A stretch of DNA of 64,000 nt from Orthonyx spaldingii (GCA_013397795.1 VZTJ01005217.1:991532-1055531); one strand, 5' to 3'; shown: positions 34,871-48,414, counted from the stretch's first letter. Translations and numbers: made by a program. The notes: a model not told the origin generated them from the sequence alone.

Positions 34871-37800
34871 CTGCAGCCCTGCTCATCCCGTGTGATACCA
34901 TCTTAAAGGCAGGAATGAATACATCCCAGCAGCCTGCCTTTTATCTCTCGGGAGGCGCTGCGTGGAGCCCTGCAGGCTGGGTAGCATTTCTCTTGGGAGC
35001 TGCCTGTCATTTAGGTTCTCCTTGAAGGTTTGGGGCTCTGTGGGGCGCAGCCAAGGTTGGAGATGAAGGATCTCAGGACTGCACCATAAATTTTGTCTTC
35101 CCCATTGTGAGCCACTCCTGCAGATATATATATGAGGAACAGGAAGAAAGGGAAAAAATATTCAGGGAATTCACATTTCCAGTCTTGGCACTCACATTAA
35201 ATGCAAGGTGTCACATTAAAAAACATGGGCTTACACCCAGCATGCATATTTAATTGTAGAGTTCCTTTTTTTCAGTCTTGTCAGTGCATTGCAAGGTAAC
35301 AGCATTCCAAACTCTACTTCTCTCAAAGGTGTTCCTCGTTTCTCCTCCTTGGCCCTGTGCCTGGCATGGGTTTCCCTTACTGTGTTCCTTTAGAAAGCAC
35401 ACGGTGGTCTAATCTCTGCTACATCAGGTACACTGCACCTTGGCACACGGGAATCCTGGGATGTTAAACCAGCAAAGCATGTGGATGCTCTTACAGCAGC
35501 AAAATTACGTTCTGCAGTTGTTCATCACAGGAAAGTTATCACCCCTCCCTACCCCACAGCGAAACAAGTTATGCTAGTAAAGCTTCTTTAGCACACCTAT
35601 GTGGGTCAGGTATCACATCTCTCTGCTGCTCTCTTCCACGTATTTATGCAGGCAGGAGCCTATAGCACAGACCTGCCTCTAGAGCAGATTTTGCTTGCAG
35701 CAGCATGGTGATTATAGAGTTGGGCAGGCCAGCATTTCCAGATGCAACAACATATTTCAGTTCCACATATGAAACAGCAGTATTAAAACCCCCTGATCCA
35801 CCCTTGCATGACCCATTTGCCTTTACTCTCTCCTGCATCAAGAGGGTGGAGACAGAGACAAGCTGGTTCCTCCTTTCATCCCAGTAACAGCACCAGCCAG
35901 GGATTTCAGAGAGGGGAGAAATTTCCCTCTAAGAGCCAACATTTTTTTATAGTCTTGAAGAAAGTCGAGAGTACAGGAAATTTTTGCTCCTTTTCCATTG
36001 CTGAAGGTATTCTGTCCCACCATTCAGGAATTGTTTTTTGCCTCTGCAAAAGTTGACAGATTTGTTGCATCCTGGATCAAGCAGTGTGAGGTTGTTCTTG
36101 CCCGTGCTGAGGTATCAGTTGGCAGCACCTGTACCTTACCTGCTGGAGCAGTTAAAAATGTCACTGCTCCAAATCATTTGCAGGTCAGCAATTAAAAATC
36201 TATTTTGAATAGGATTAAGGAGACAAAAACACTTTCAAAAGTGGCAATGCTATGTATTTTGACAGGATTCTGTAGACAACTCTATGGGTTTAGGAGGTCT
36301 TGGTTGCCTTTCTATATTCACTACCAAGCATCATGAAATAGTTTCTGTCAATCCCTGTAAGAGCTGCTGCACAGTTGCACTGACAGTCTAGCAATCACAT
36401 ATCATGGCTGAAAGCATCATTTCTTTTTGCCAGGCTGTATCTAAAAACGTAAACATATTTCTTTCAAAGCCATGTTTATTTCTCAGTTGGAAGACTCCTC
36501 ATTCTCCTGCTACAGACCTCATTCATTTGCATTTGTGTTTGCAAATGTTCCAACACAGCCTGGTTAAAGACATTTGATGCTAGCTAGTCCTTAGTCCTAC
36601 CCCCAGCACTACAGGTGGGAGATAATTAAAAATTTCTAATAATGTAAAAAGTCTCTGTAACACACTAAAAACTAAAAATCAAGTTCTCTGCCATAATTTC
36701 CTTCAAAGCTCACAGAACTGAATAGAGAAGATCGTGTCTGTAGTTCTTCTGCATTATGTTTTCACCTTTCCCCCCCCTGTTTCTATAGCAGGGAGGTGGT
36801 TATTATATCCTGAGAAGAACTAGAAATTTTTTGGTAAGGTTTGTAGATTTCTGAGCACCTCAGAATACAGAATCAAAATCACGATTCTGAAAACACCTTT
36901 TGAGTGTGAGGTACATTTTAATACTTCTTTCTTTCTGTCAGAGGCACTTTAATAACAAAAGGTTGATTGTCGGGGGAGCAAGGCTGTGTGAAAAGGGCTG
37001 ACAACTGCTCGTGTTCAATAATCTCATCTGATAAAACCATGCAGAGGGAGTGATGGCACGAGGAGTTCAGTAAAAGAATGTGCAGCTGGTTTTTCTGGCT
37101 TTCCAAAATCAGACTGCCCGTAAGCAGTGCCAGGCAGTTGCTGCTTCCTGAGTTCCCTTAGACCTTTGGTGTGGACTCAGGAGATGATTCTGCCTTTGCC
37201 TATCAACACCTTCATCCAGTTTGGAGCTGTAGATGTGGCTGTGAGGCCACAGGGCTCTGGTTCTGGGGCACGGCTGGTGCTGGACATGAGGTGGACACGG
37301 TGTCTCTCCAGATATTACAGTGCAGCTACCAAACTGCCCTTTGCTTTGGATTATCCATGGAATGCACTGTTCAAATTGCTGAAAAGAGGGAATTAGGAGC
37401 TTCCATGTTGCACAAAACTGAAGCGAAAACTTGCACCAATGTTCACAAGGACAGTATTTATTCCATTCATACAGCATGATCCTGTTTTTAATGAGCAGGC
37501 AGAGCACTTGGCAGGTAAATGGTGCAGTCATGGGCAGTATTAGCTACTGTGAAATTGAAATCTCTGCTAGTGTCCAATACAAACAGTAGTGCACACATGG
37601 AGTCTAATATTCCCAGAGAAACCAGGGCTCACATTTGACTGCCCCTGGGAAAAGAGGAGGAAATTAATACGGTGGGTATGGGAGACAGAGGCTTAACACA
37701 GCAAGAAGAAACAAGAGGCAGAGAAGAGGTGGATGACTGGATGGTGAGTCAGTGATATTTTTGTTGAGTTTATGCATTTGTTTATTTTTTGGGTGTGATA

Positions 37801-40800
37801 TCCAAATTAAACATTAGATATACCTAAAGAATGGGTACATATACATATTGTTGAGTGTTCCCAGCTACTGGGACGCCCATGGACACACAAACACCACAAG
37901 AAACAACACTAAAAGAAGCCTATTAAGGGTTTAAGGTCAGTTGTTCAGAATTATGACAACTGGAGCAAGCCTGTTTCTTGCTTTCTTTGTGCTTATGCCT
38001 CATAACCCAGTTTTTAATTCTGCACTAACAGGTTTTTAACTTTTTTTTTTCTTCTGCAGGGCACTTGCCTCAGTCAGTGCACATGATGGGCAGTGTAAGC
38101 TCTAAGAAGGTAGTCGTTCCTAGTTCAACATACACCTTATTTACTGTGTGCTATTCAGCCCCAGATCTGAAGAAGAATTATTGCTTAAGATGCTGCCTGT
38201 GGAACTTGTCACCATCACATCTTGAGTGCTTCACATTATGTATTTAGTTTTTACCCCTCAGATGTGTGTAATTCCTACAAAAAGAAGGTGATAAATCAGC
38301 AAAAGCCAAATACCATGTGTCTATTATGGTGTCTTCCACTGGAAATGCCAGGGAGCTGTTTTTTTCAGAGAGCTTCATGTTATGCATTTCTTGGATTGTT
38401 CAAAGCAGGTTTCCATTACAGAGGAAGGTTTGTCTCCCCTGCCTCCTGCACTTCATACACTAACACAGGTAGCCCTGGGTGTCTGCAATACATCCTTCAC
38501 TTTTGCCAATTCTCTTAGCATGATTTTTACTGGAGTCAAGGTGGGAAGTGGCCTCCTGAGGCTGATGACAGCCCCACTCTCTCAAAATGAGCCAATGATC
38601 CATCAGTTCCATACATTCCCCTTTCCCCCGAGCCTGTTTCTACAGTGCTGCCCGGCTGCCATGGATGAGATCTGAGGTTGTTCCCAAACCTGCTTCTCTC
38701 ATCCTCTTAAATATGTAACTTGGCTGCCAAGTCATAGATATGTACTTGGCAGCCGGCAATAGCAACTGGAAACACAACATACACACTGCAATTGTATAAA
38801 AAATGGAAAGAGATGGCTGGAGAGAGCAGAGCTGAATTTTCAGGCTGTTTTGAGATCCTTGCTTACCTGTCCATGGGCTGATTCTGTTTGCATGGATACA
38901 CCTCTAAAGAGTATCCACAAGAGAAAAGACGCAGTGTTTGGAAGGCTTTGGAAATAAGGGAAGTTAGGAACAGCTTAATGAAAATTTTCTTTCCCCACAT
39001 TTTTTATCCATTTTTTCTTCCACCTGGTCATGAACACCTGTGTTACTTTAAGGAGTATTTTCCCTAGGTAGAAACTATTGCAAAAGTTATTGATGCCATT
39101 TTTAAGAGGTGGAAGCACAGGAAATTTTTCTTCTGTCTTACTGACCTGACCTGTCTAAAAGTCTTAGATCAGGTATTTTCATCCTTTCAAAGTATACAGT
39201 AGTGCAGCAACACTTTCTTAGGTTGTAGCTGACCTGGTCTGTAGCAAGGTGTGGCCCTTCACTTGTCCCCTTATATTCATCTGCATCTCCACTGGCCCTT
39301 GTCTGACTCCACCATGAACTGATGTCAAATGCTAACTCAACAGAAAGCTCATTAATTTTTGCTGGATGACTACTTTCGACAGTTTAGGGAGCTGCCTTGC
39401 TGTGGGGTCAAAGATAAAGAATCACCACAAAGGAAAATGATGGGAAAATTTTGATGGGATCAAGAATACTTCTTCCATTAACAACTGGCTCTTAGGCTGG
39501 TTTAGCTGTAATGTGAAACCTCACCCTTGATGGAGACTTGACTTTTATTGGCAAAAAGTGCTTTTGTCAGCATAACTTTTACCACTTTTGGGTGCAATCT
39601 AAGCAATACCACTTATACAGCACTTATCCTCTGTGCATGATTCTCTGCTTGAAATATCAAGTGCTTCACAATATCTCAAAGATTCTAAACCTCAAATTCA
39701 TGCCCTAAAATGACCTGCCTTAGTATATGGGAATTATTTCCAGGTGCAGCTTTCAAATCTTGAGCTGACTGCTCATGTAAGGACCTAGGTCATGCCACAT
39801 ACTTGTGACCTGGTAGATACATTTTGAAATCTTGTAAAGTGTTTAATATTCAGAGCACTGTCAGTACCCATAACAGAAGGACCAGGACCAGCTGCCCCTC
39901 ACTGCTGGCAGCCCTGGGAAGGCCAGGAAAACCTCTGCAGCTCCTGACCATCAAGGCCACAGTAAGCATAAATGAGTGGCTGTGGAGATGTTATCACATG
40001 GAAAAAACTCATTTCCCTGGTTGGACTAAAATGTTACCCAGGGAAGATGCTTAGCAGAGCTGGGAAGGAGCAGAGCACATTGGCCTTGAGTCCCAGTGCC
40101 CAGAGCAGCCTGCAGTGGAGTGCGTGTGCTGGGATCTGCATTTCCTAGGGGACAGCAGATGGTCACCAGGACACCGCCGTAAGCAGTGTCACCTTATCCC
40201 CTTCACTCCTGACAGTGTCCTGCACGATGCCATCTGTGAGCCTCCCCACCTTTCCCAGCTCCATCCTGTTGCTGCTGTTCATGTTTGCCTCTGCAGCGGA
40301 TCCTGGGAGCCACAGGAGGCCCCACGGGTGGGCAGGGACACGTCCTGCTGCCCCAGCACAGTGGTTGGGGACAGTCATTCAGCCATTTGCATTAGTGAGA
40401 AGCAGCTGAGATGTATTTTGAGGACACAGGGGTGGAATTTTCTCCTTCCTGTGGTGCACTGGTAGGTCTTGCTATGCTGAATTACCACCTTTCCTATTTT
40501 TCTTTCATGGTTCATAATCCCTTGTGTGTAACATAAAGGTACAGCATTTGCGTAGGCCTTTTCATCCGAGAGTGGTAAAACACTATTAGAAAGCTGGAAC
40601 CAAAGACTAGAACAGGCAAGCTGAAATAACCACTTTTTGTCAAAGGATTAGAGCCATGATTTCCTCATATTCATCTCTGAGGTCTAACCACTGCATGGGC
40701 TGCGGGCTGCTGACTTGAAATTATTCTGTTGTCCCATATCCAGCCTCTACTACCAAATTAGATTGAGTAAGAATTTGTGAGAGCCTTGTGGCTGCCTGGC

Positions 40801-42960
40801 TGAATAGTACCTGGCAAAAAGTCACAGGAAAGCTTAAAGTTTCACTCGGTTTAAATTTGTAGGCAGAGGGATTTCAGCAATAAGAGTCATTTTGCTTTAA
40901 AGGTGACCTGCAAATAATAGTTAAGGGTTTGCAAGTCTTTCTTGTTAATTAAGAAAGGAGTAATAGACCTCATTTATTTCCAGGGGATATTTTTGTTTGG
41001 AATTCTTAAAAATGTATAGATGCTGTAAAGTGCTGTTACTTGTATTTTTGTGCAGTGTTCCCTGGACAGTCTACCTGGTGTTTATTTAAAGTTCTCAGAA
41101 TATCAGGAACATTCACAATATATTCCATCTTTAAGCAAAGGTTTTCTTTCTCCTGATACTTAGATTCTACAATTACATAAATATTATTAAGAAACCCAAA
41201 AGCAATGTGTTGTTTCATGCCTGGTACCATTTGATTTCTCAGCCTTTACTGATCCACTGGCAATCAAAGAACTGATGTTTTTTTAGCAAACTTTCCATTA
41301 GTTATTCATAACCTGAAAGACAAAAAGGGACAAATACACATTTTTCTTTCTTACACTGGCAAACTTTGAGAACTTCTGTTCAAATAACTCACACACAAAA
41401 AACATCTGGGGGAAAAGCAGACTGAAGAATGATGGAAAGTGCCCAGTATGCACAGAATTTGCATTATAAATACTTTGTTGGGCTGAGAACTTGAGCACAG
41501 ATTTATGACGTACTCTACACTGTTTCCTTGCAGAGGATAAAACTAACTTGAGGTGTGTGGTACTGGACAGCTGATACTAACACCCTTGAATCTGCAAGGT
41601 AAGATAACAGTTTGGTTTCCAATTATGCAGCTTTAGGCCTTGATAAATACAGCAGTTCCAAGTAAAATCAGTCTAGTATTTTTTTAACTCAAGCATCAAC
41701 TGCAGGACAAATTCTTACGTTGTGTTAACGGAGCAAAGGAGAAATACACATTTACTCCATACTGCTCTCAAGCCAAACTGCAGAGGGACAGCTAAAATTG
41801 TGTGTTGTGTGTCAGAAATGTGCCCCACACACTGGGGCAGCAGTGCTGGATACGAGGGCCAAATGCCACCCCAGGTGTCCACAGGTGGAGGTCCATGAAG
41901 TGATGTTCCCTGGTGTTGTGTATGACCCAGTGCAGTGGTGGGCACCGGAGGACTGCAGACCTTTACAGAAACCACAGCTCCCCACGGGACAAAGTGCACT
42001 TAACTCTGCTTTGAATGTCTGTGGCAGGTGTGGATTATGGCATTATAAGGCCTTTTAAGCTATTGGGGGAAAAACCCCAACAACAAAAAACCACTCAAAC
42101 AATCCCCCCCTGCTCTTTTTTCAGGGGTGGGGAGCGGGTGGAACGTAGCAGCAGTGGGTTTCTCACATGCTCCCCACTGCTGCCTCCTGCCCTGCTGGAC
42201 ATTTTCCAAGCCTTTATCTGGCTGGAGCCTGGCTGCTCACCTCTCTCCTGGTCACACAGCTACAGCAGACACCTTTCATGGTCTGTGTCTGAGCAGCTTC
42301 AGCCAACTTCTCCACTGAGCTTGGGAACGCTGCTGACTCTGCCCGGCAGCTCTCCAGGGAGAGGTGCAGACTCCGTGGTGACCTCTGCCTGATCTTCCCC
42401 CAGTGATCCCAAAGAAGAGCTCTGGAATGGAGCAGTTTGCATCTGAAATCTTCCTAAAGCCACTTGAGACACTGCTGGTAGGGTTTGTGTGTCACAGGGC
42501 ATATGGGGCAGGGGGCAGGGCAGGAGGACCTCCAGGAGCCCCTTTGTTCTTTGCTTCTGTATTCTTGAAGGCAACATCTCACATTGGCCTCACCACAACT
42601 CAAATATTTTCTTAGTGTCAACCAGAGTCCAACATAGATATGTCTTCATGTTCTGGGATATTGACCTCTTCGTGCTGCTGCTAGTAATTTAAAATCATAC
42701 TGCTGCATGGTCATACTCTGTATTTCAGCTCCAATCCAGCAGCTGAGGAAAACCTCAGGGAAGGAAAAAATCCTCTCTTTCAGGAAATGTGTGTTAAGAC
42801 ATTAAAGAGGTATTTCAAGTCGACTAGCCTAGCTCAAAAAGAAACAAGATGATTTGGGTGGGAATATTTTCACCCATTGTCTGAGGATCATGTCTGAACA
42901 AAGCGCATGAAGCAGGAAGCCAGCTGTCATTTCAACAGGGTGGATGAGTGGTCTGAACAC
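34871..42960. other. Non-coding, possibly 5' introns of PPP1R36
   Basis: AT-rich DNA without a supported gene. The N-terminal exons of PPP1R36 should lie in this stretch if the gene starts near 34.8 kb, but I could not pick them out: N-terminal sequence diverges fast in this family. A donor-like ATG/GTGAGT at 37744 lacks a credible acceptor. A 15-bp perfect inverted repeat (ACTTGGCTGCCAAGT) lies at 38718-38732, with a related TACTTGGCAGCC just after it. Confidence 0.4.
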
Positions 42961-42961
42961 A

Positions 42962-43170
42962 AAAACAGAGCCAGACATGCCTGATGTTGAATGCTAGCTC
43001 GGGCACTAGCCTGGTCTGTCTTTGGTAAAGTCATTCAGCATCTTTGTTGCTGTTTCTAGATTCCTCACAACAAGGTAACAATTCTCATCTACTCCAAAGA
43101 GTATTGTGAGGTAATTAATTCATCTGTGTAAGGCACTTCAAAGATTAAATTATTATTATTATTGTTAATT
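42962..43170 (+). mobile_element. MIR-like CORE-SINE relic
   Basis: The text follows the MIR layout: GCTAGCTCGGGCACTAG, GGTAAAGTCATTCAGC, a CTGTTTCTAGATTCCTCA block matching the conserved CTCAGTTTCCTCA core, then TTGTGAGGTAATTAATTCAT, GTAAGGCACTTCAAAGAT and a terminal ATTATTATTATT run. MIRs are ancient tRNA-derived SINEs shared by amniotes, so this copy is very old. It lies about 330 bases upstream of the first PPP1R36 exon found. Confidence 0.6.
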
Positions 43171-43500
43171 TTATAAATTCACAACATGGTATAGCTGACT
43201 TTCATCCATTACTTAAAACCTCTTTGATCTAAATAATACAGTCGCAATTTATTATATTAGCAACTAAAAGAACAACTTCAGACGCAACCTTAGAGGTGAA
43301 ATGTCCTGTTTCTCTCCACATCCCCAGCCTGGTTTGTAGTTCTAACAGCTGAAAGTTAGTTCAGGATACTTGCCAAGCACATTTCACTGCCTGTCCCTTT
43401 GAAACTGAGTGCAATGAAGAGAGCGTGTACCAGGCAGACAATATTCTCAGACTGGAATTAGTACTGTGTCCTTGAATGTTATGTTTTGGTCAACCACCAG

Positions 43501-43622
43501 CATCTTCCAAGAGGATTGCAGTGCCACGCTCCCTGAGAGAAGGCTGGCTGACAAAGGAGGAAAATTGCATAGGCTGGCCAAGTGGGTACAACAGGAATAC
43601 GTGACGTTGGATGATGTCAAAT
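43501..43622 (+). CDS. PPP1R36: PPP1R36 exon (first one recognised)
   Basis: PPP1R36 is a regulatory subunit that binds protein phosphatase 1 and in mammals is linked to testis, spermatogenesis and autophagy. This exon reads IFQEDCSATLPERRL, then ADKGGKLHRLAKWVQQEY and VTLDDVK, and ends at a consensus donor (AAAT/GTGAGT). The VTL-DVK block is the conserved motif preceding the family core. It leaves in phase 1, and the split codon T+AT gives Tyr at the next exon. The left edge is the least certain: AG at 43499-43500 is my choice, AG at 43518-43519 is possible, and the frame stays open upstream to about 43440. Expression regulation is not visible here. Confidence 0.72.
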
Positions 43623-43741
43623 GTGAGTAATTGCTGGTATTTCATATCAGCAAGGCATTGCCTCTACAAGTTAGAAAGCTGTTTCTGCTGACACTAGAAT
43701 TTTTTGAGGAAATACTGTTTTTCTCCTCTGTATGCTTTCAG

Positions 43742-43799
43742 ATGCTGCTCTGCTTTTGAAAGAAGCGAGCGACTCACATCACATTACCTTTTGTAGCTG
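43742..43799 (+). CDS. PPP1R36: PPP1R36 exon
   Basis: After a strong acceptor (TTTTTCTCCTCTGTATGCTTTCAG) the frame reads AALLLKEASDSHHITFCS and ends in a split Trp codon. Two donors compete: TG/GTATGA at 43800, and GAG/GTATGT at 43807. Only the first keeps the next exon open; the second would bring a TGA into frame at once. The intron before it is 119 bases. Confidence 0.75.
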
Positions 43800-44305
43800 G
43801 TATGAGGTATGTCATGTAGAGTTCGTTTTGAGAATTATGTGTGTGTAGCTGGATGTGGAGGGACCTTTCTTCTGATTGAGAAGCAGAATAGGAAATAATA
43901 GAGGTCTAAAATCTCTCATTTGTGAGGTTCAGTGGGAAACAATACTGAATTCATGTTGTCCTGAACACATGCAAAGAAATAATTCTATCACCTGTTTCAA
44001 AGCTTTCTATTCTGTTAACTAAAGGAAGGTGAAGTGCAGAAAATATGTTTCTTGGAAACAGGTCTGGTAATAGCCAGTTCAATCCACTCCTCAGTATGTT
44101 TATTGGACTGTCAGTAATTCTCTAAAAACCTTCAAAGTCTTAGTGTGGGGTGGAGTGCTGGCTATGAATAGGTCTCAGCCATTCTGCTAATATTTGGTAT
44201 AATGCAGCCCTTGAGCAGAGACTTTGTTCTTTCTCATAATGGTCTGGTGGTGTCTCTATCTGCAAATTTGGAAACTTCACAGTGACCGTTCCACCTTCTA
44301 CTTAG

Positions 44306-44413
44306 GAATGAGAAAGTAGATGAGTTCCTCATGGCCCTGCTCTTATACCTACCTTTTCACCTGGAAAAAATTGTCCAGGAATTACCTGGAAAAGGAACGC
44401 AGATCTTGATTTT
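44306..44413 (+). CDS. PPP1R36: PPP1R36 exon with the conserved EFLMALL core
   Basis: It reads NEKVDEFLMALLLYLPFHLEK, then IVQELPGKGTQIL. The DEFL-ALL-YL stretch followed by an aromatic-rich segment and EK is the most conserved block of PPP1R36 as I know it (mammals have an EFL-ALLIYLSYYF-type sequence). The acceptor follows CCTTCTACTTAG; the donor is TTTT/GTGAGT. It leaves in phase 2. Confidence 0.85.
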
Positions 44414-47400
44414 GTGAGTACATTAGGGGTATAAGTACACAGCAAATCTGGAATCATAGATCAGTCTTTCGGGTCAGAATCAGTGGGATTCTGCTTACGA
44501 GCAGGAACTGCTTGCTATATTTGGATATATGGGACGCTACAAAGACCCCTTGGTCTCACCATTTATGTCCCTTATCTCCCTGTCCTCTGTGCTGTCCAGG
44601 ACATAAGCTCCTCTGGCTATGGAGAGGTGAATTTTCTAGCGGGGTTTGAACCCTGCTTTGCCCCAGCCCTTCCCTAAGTGGTGAGTGCTGTTGTCCACGT
44701 GCCACGGCATCACCACAGTCTCCCGTTCAAGACAGACGGTGGCTGGGTCCAGTCCTGCTGCAATGGGGCCACCAAATAATCCAGGTCTGCAAGTTGATGC
44801 TGCAATTTGAAAAAATAATTTCTACTACCACTGATGTTAAACCTATGTGAGTCCCCTGGACCAAATGACCATCCCTTAATGCCCTTTCCGAGGACTAACA
44901 TTAGCATCCATTTCTACCTGCAAAACAGAGCAGCAAAAAGTCACAACCAAGTCTGCTGGGTGTTAATTTGTGCTGTGGGTGACATTGCTTTAAGAGTTCA
45001 TTTCTAAATACTTTGCAAAGCAGGTTCTGATGACTCTTTGGTGCTAGAAACATGTTACAGCATGAGGAATAAGTGCTAGGAAAGCAGTTCCCAAGTGAGG
45101 GTGTGTGACCACATTTGCTGCCTTGCAGAGTGGAAGTGGCGGTGCCAGGGGAACAGATCAGGAGCTGCTGTGTTAGAGGGTTATGTGCCTTGGAAGAAAG
45201 CAGAATTACAAGCCATGATAGTAACAAACTTCTGTGATTTTCTGGAGTCTATAATAGTTTTTGGAATTGATTCACCATTTTCTTAAACACTTAATGATTA
45301 CTTGTTTCACAGTTCATGAAGTCTTGATATAAAGATGGGCAGATTTATCTGGATTGAAGAATAGGGTGTGGGAGGATTGGTGTCCCTGAGGAACTGATTT
45401 GTTCTACATCCATAGATTTACAGGTGTTTCTTTCATTGCTCAAGGAACAATATATAGATAAAGAAAACCATCAGCGCAGTTCAGTGCACAAAGGCCATAG
45501 ACTCGGCTGAGGTGCTCTGGGCTGCAGTTCACAAAACGATTCCCTCGCTTTTGGCTGGTAAAGGACAAGGAGGCCACACCATGGGTCATGACACCTCACT
45601 ATATCATTGACTGGTGTGGCAAATGCAGCAGCAGACTGAAACAAAGGGGAGTTCGGACCTATGGCAATATAGGTTTACATTTCCTGGATCAAGGGACCTT
45701 TGGTTAGTAGGGATCAGCTATAAACTACTGGATAAACCCTGCCAGATGAGTCTTTTCAGTGCACTGTGCCATGCAGTGCTCCCAAAGTGAGTCCTGCCTA
45801 TTAGTGGGAAATATATACTGAGTACTGTCCTTTTCTACAATAGGACTTTGTTTAGATTCATTACCATCCCTGAAGGGAAGTGCTTGCTTGTCAGGGTTAT
45901 CTGAATGGAGTGTTAAGAGAAAATTAAAGAACAGGCACTTACCATGCAGAAGCAGGAATTCAGGATATTGATCTACTGAAGTATAAATACAAGGAAGGAA
46001 AATAAAATTACAACAGACAATTTTAAGTCCTATTTAATGGTGAAGTTCAACCTTAATTGTTTTAATGTCTTAGCTGAATTGGAGAAGCAGAGGGGTGTCA
46101 GTCATGCTGTGAAGAGCTTTCTGGTATTCCATCTTCTTTCCCTATTCAAGACCTCCCATTTCTTGTTGTCCACACGGTCTAATTACAAACTTACATGTGC
46201 TATATTTCAAATCAAATGTATCGAGGACTGCCTTTCCCCTCCTGTGGAGTAAAATTCTGGAATGGTCTTCCACTAGGAAGTAGTGGGGGCAGGTAAGAAA
46301 ATTACTGTGTTTCTGAAGGTGGAGTTCTGAGAACTTGTGAAAGGGATTGCATAACTACAGAATAGAATCAGAATGGCATAAAATTACACTTGTGATAAGA
46401 ATCCTTGGGTTTGTGATATGCTGATGTATTTGGGCAAACGTGAACAAAGATTGCGTAGTCACTTGTTTTCCTGTATCTATCCCGCATAAATCCCATGCTC
46501 AGGGCTGTTGCTAGTGGCCTGCTCAGGAAGAAAACTCCTCCCCCTTCCTCCAAGATATAATTTAGTTTCAGAGGCTCTTTTGCTTTCCTGTGTAGTGCTG
46601 GCAATGTTCCACAAGGAGAGACAGACTGGAGGCAAGACATACCAGTACCATTTCAAGGTTCTCGTTAGTGATGCCTGTAATTTGCTCCCAGTTAAACCGA
46701 CAGACAGATTACTTGGAGACAGGGCTTGGTGACCCACCTAGTCCTTTATCAGCCTCATGCTTCCATATGATGGCACATCCAATGCTGTGCACTCCTCCAG
46801 CAGCTCTCCTTGCAGGCTCAGTGTGATAAACCTAACAACCCAGAAAACAAAGCTGGTTATTCCTGCTCCTTGTTGGTGTGTTTGGGGGTTCCTGCCATTC
46901 GGGCTGCCTATTTGAGAGGCTGAACTCATCTGTTGGGGCTAATTTTGTCCATAACGAGCCAGACCTGATGGTCTGAATAGCTCCTCGGCTGTCTTGAACC
47001 TAAACCACCGATGCTTGTAGAAGTATCAGTGTCCACAGTCCCTCAAGGGAACCCCTAAGAACATCCAGGCTTCAGAATTCATTGCTTCTGTGCATTCAAC
47101 TGCCTTTGGAAAATAAAGTATTGGAGGGGCCTCCTGTCAGAGAAAGTCAGGATAAATCTGGACATCTTCTGCTTCTTGTGACTTTGTCTTTTGTTGATGG
47201 CTTGCTGATTCTTTGTAAATCCAAGCCTAAGGCTTTCATGATTTTTTTCTAGATTCAGGAAGATCTTGTAAACTAACTTTAAAAACAACCAACCAGTTTT
47301 CCAAAGCAGTGAACATGAGACATTTCCCCGCTGGAGACAGCTTGGGAGGATTCATCTCTGAAATATGTGACTCTAAGAACAAAAACTCACCAGCGGTGGA

Positions 47401-48258
47401 TGAGACATGAATGGAACAAGGGCTATTATTTCTGTCCTGCATTTTCTTTCTCCTTTCGTTTCTGGTTCTGCTTCCAACCCTTTCATGTCTTTTGGGGCAA
47501 ATCTGCTGAATTTTATTAGCAATTATCCTTGAGAAGCCCAGAGCAATTGTTCTAATTTATTAAGGAAGGGTTGGGTAGGAGCTTTAGAGCTGGAGCCCAT
47601 CAAGGAAGGGCAGATAAAACCAACTCTCCTGTGTGTGAGAAGAGGCTGGTAGCTTTTAGGCCAACAGCACTCCCAGGAACCGGCAGACAGTCGGGTGGAT
47701 TACAGGGGAAGCAGAGGAAATAGAAAGCTCTTTGGTTTGGAATTTCCTTAGTGTTTGATCTGAATTGGTTTAAAGTACAGGCTTGCGTTGTCAGCCGTGC
47801 CTGTTTAGAGGCGGTCCCAAAAGCGCTTCGTGGGCCTTTTTGAAGAGCAGTAAGTGGTGACTCTGGGAGAGCCAGACCCACAGCTCCAGGCTGCCGCTGA
47901 CAAAGCCAGCCCTGGGGATCCCTACCCCCAGGGCTTTTCTGTTGGCTCAGGACGGGCTCATAAGCTATGCAGGATCAAAGACAGCAGCCTGACGGGCTGT
48001 GGGCATGCAGCTTATACGTTGTGTGGGGCAAGAAAGACTGTCTGGGCCCAAGCCCCAGCCCCTGTGGCCCCACCAGCACTGCCCAGCTGCTCTGGAAGCA
48101 TCTGAACCCAGCTGTGCTACAGAAGGATCCCTTCATGGTGGTGTCAGCCAGCGTGTTGGTTTAGGTGCCTAAAATCCACACTTCTCAGGAACAGTCACTC
48201 TTTCTGCATCCCTATTGTACAGAGCTCCTTCCCTGAAAACATTGCCTTTTTGTTTTAG
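44414..48258 (+). other. PPP1R36 intron
   Basis: The 3.8 kb between two PPP1R36 exons carries no gene I can support. Within it, 46251-46300 (ATTCTGGAATGGTCTTCC followed by AGGAAGTAGTGGGGGCA) resembles an old CR1-related 3' segment. Confidence 0.55.
46251..46300 (+). mobile_element. Possible old CR1-family relic
   Basis: The words TTCTGGAATGGTCTTCC and GGAAGTAGTGGGGGCAGGTAA recur in the 3' non-coding part of older amniote CR1 lineages. The preserved stretch is only about 50 bases, so the call is weak. Confidence 0.35.
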
Positions 48259-48414
48259 AAAGGACTGTGATATTTTTAGAGAAGATATGTTGGTGAAGTT
48301 AGGGGTGTCCAGGGTCTCCCTCGCCAAGGTGTACTGTGTCCTCTCCTCTGACAAGGCGTGGCACAGCAGCACCACATGCCCAGTGCAGCAAGCCAGTCCC
48401 TTCTGGGGACTCTG
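48259..48414 (+). CDS. PPP1R36: PPP1R36 exon
   Basis: Acceptor TTGCCTTTTTGTTTTAG. Entering in phase 2, it reads KDCDIFREDMLVKLGV, SRVSLAKVYCVLSSDKAW, HSSTTCPVQQASPFWGL. The LA--YC-L segment matches the conserved mid-region of the mammalian protein (LA-SYC-L type). The donor I chose, CTG/GTTATG at 48415, is not strong, but it alone keeps phase with the next exon. If a donor further upstream (AAG/GTGTAC) is used, the exon would be shorter and the phase would clash. Confidence 0.68.

Noticed and set aside
34446..34901. 151-codon minus-strand frame spanning the N gap
   Set aside because: It runs through unknown bases and a poly-T/poly-A tract, so it has no meaning as a protein.
38718..38732. Palindrome ACTTGGCTGCCAAGT considered as a nuclear factor I site
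   Set aside because: NFI half-sites need a five-base spacer; here the spacer is one base.
39480..39720. Stretch with TTGGCAAAAAGTGCTTTTGTCAGCATAACTTTTACC, thought to be an old DNA transposon
   Set aside because: Only a faint resemblance to amniote repeats I remember; no terminal repeats or target duplication could be shown.
45118..45239. Acceptor-like TTTGCTGCCTTGCAG followed by an open stretch, tested as a PPP1R36 exon
   Set aside because: In the required phase it reaches a TGA without a good donor, and the sequence does not resemble PPP1R36.
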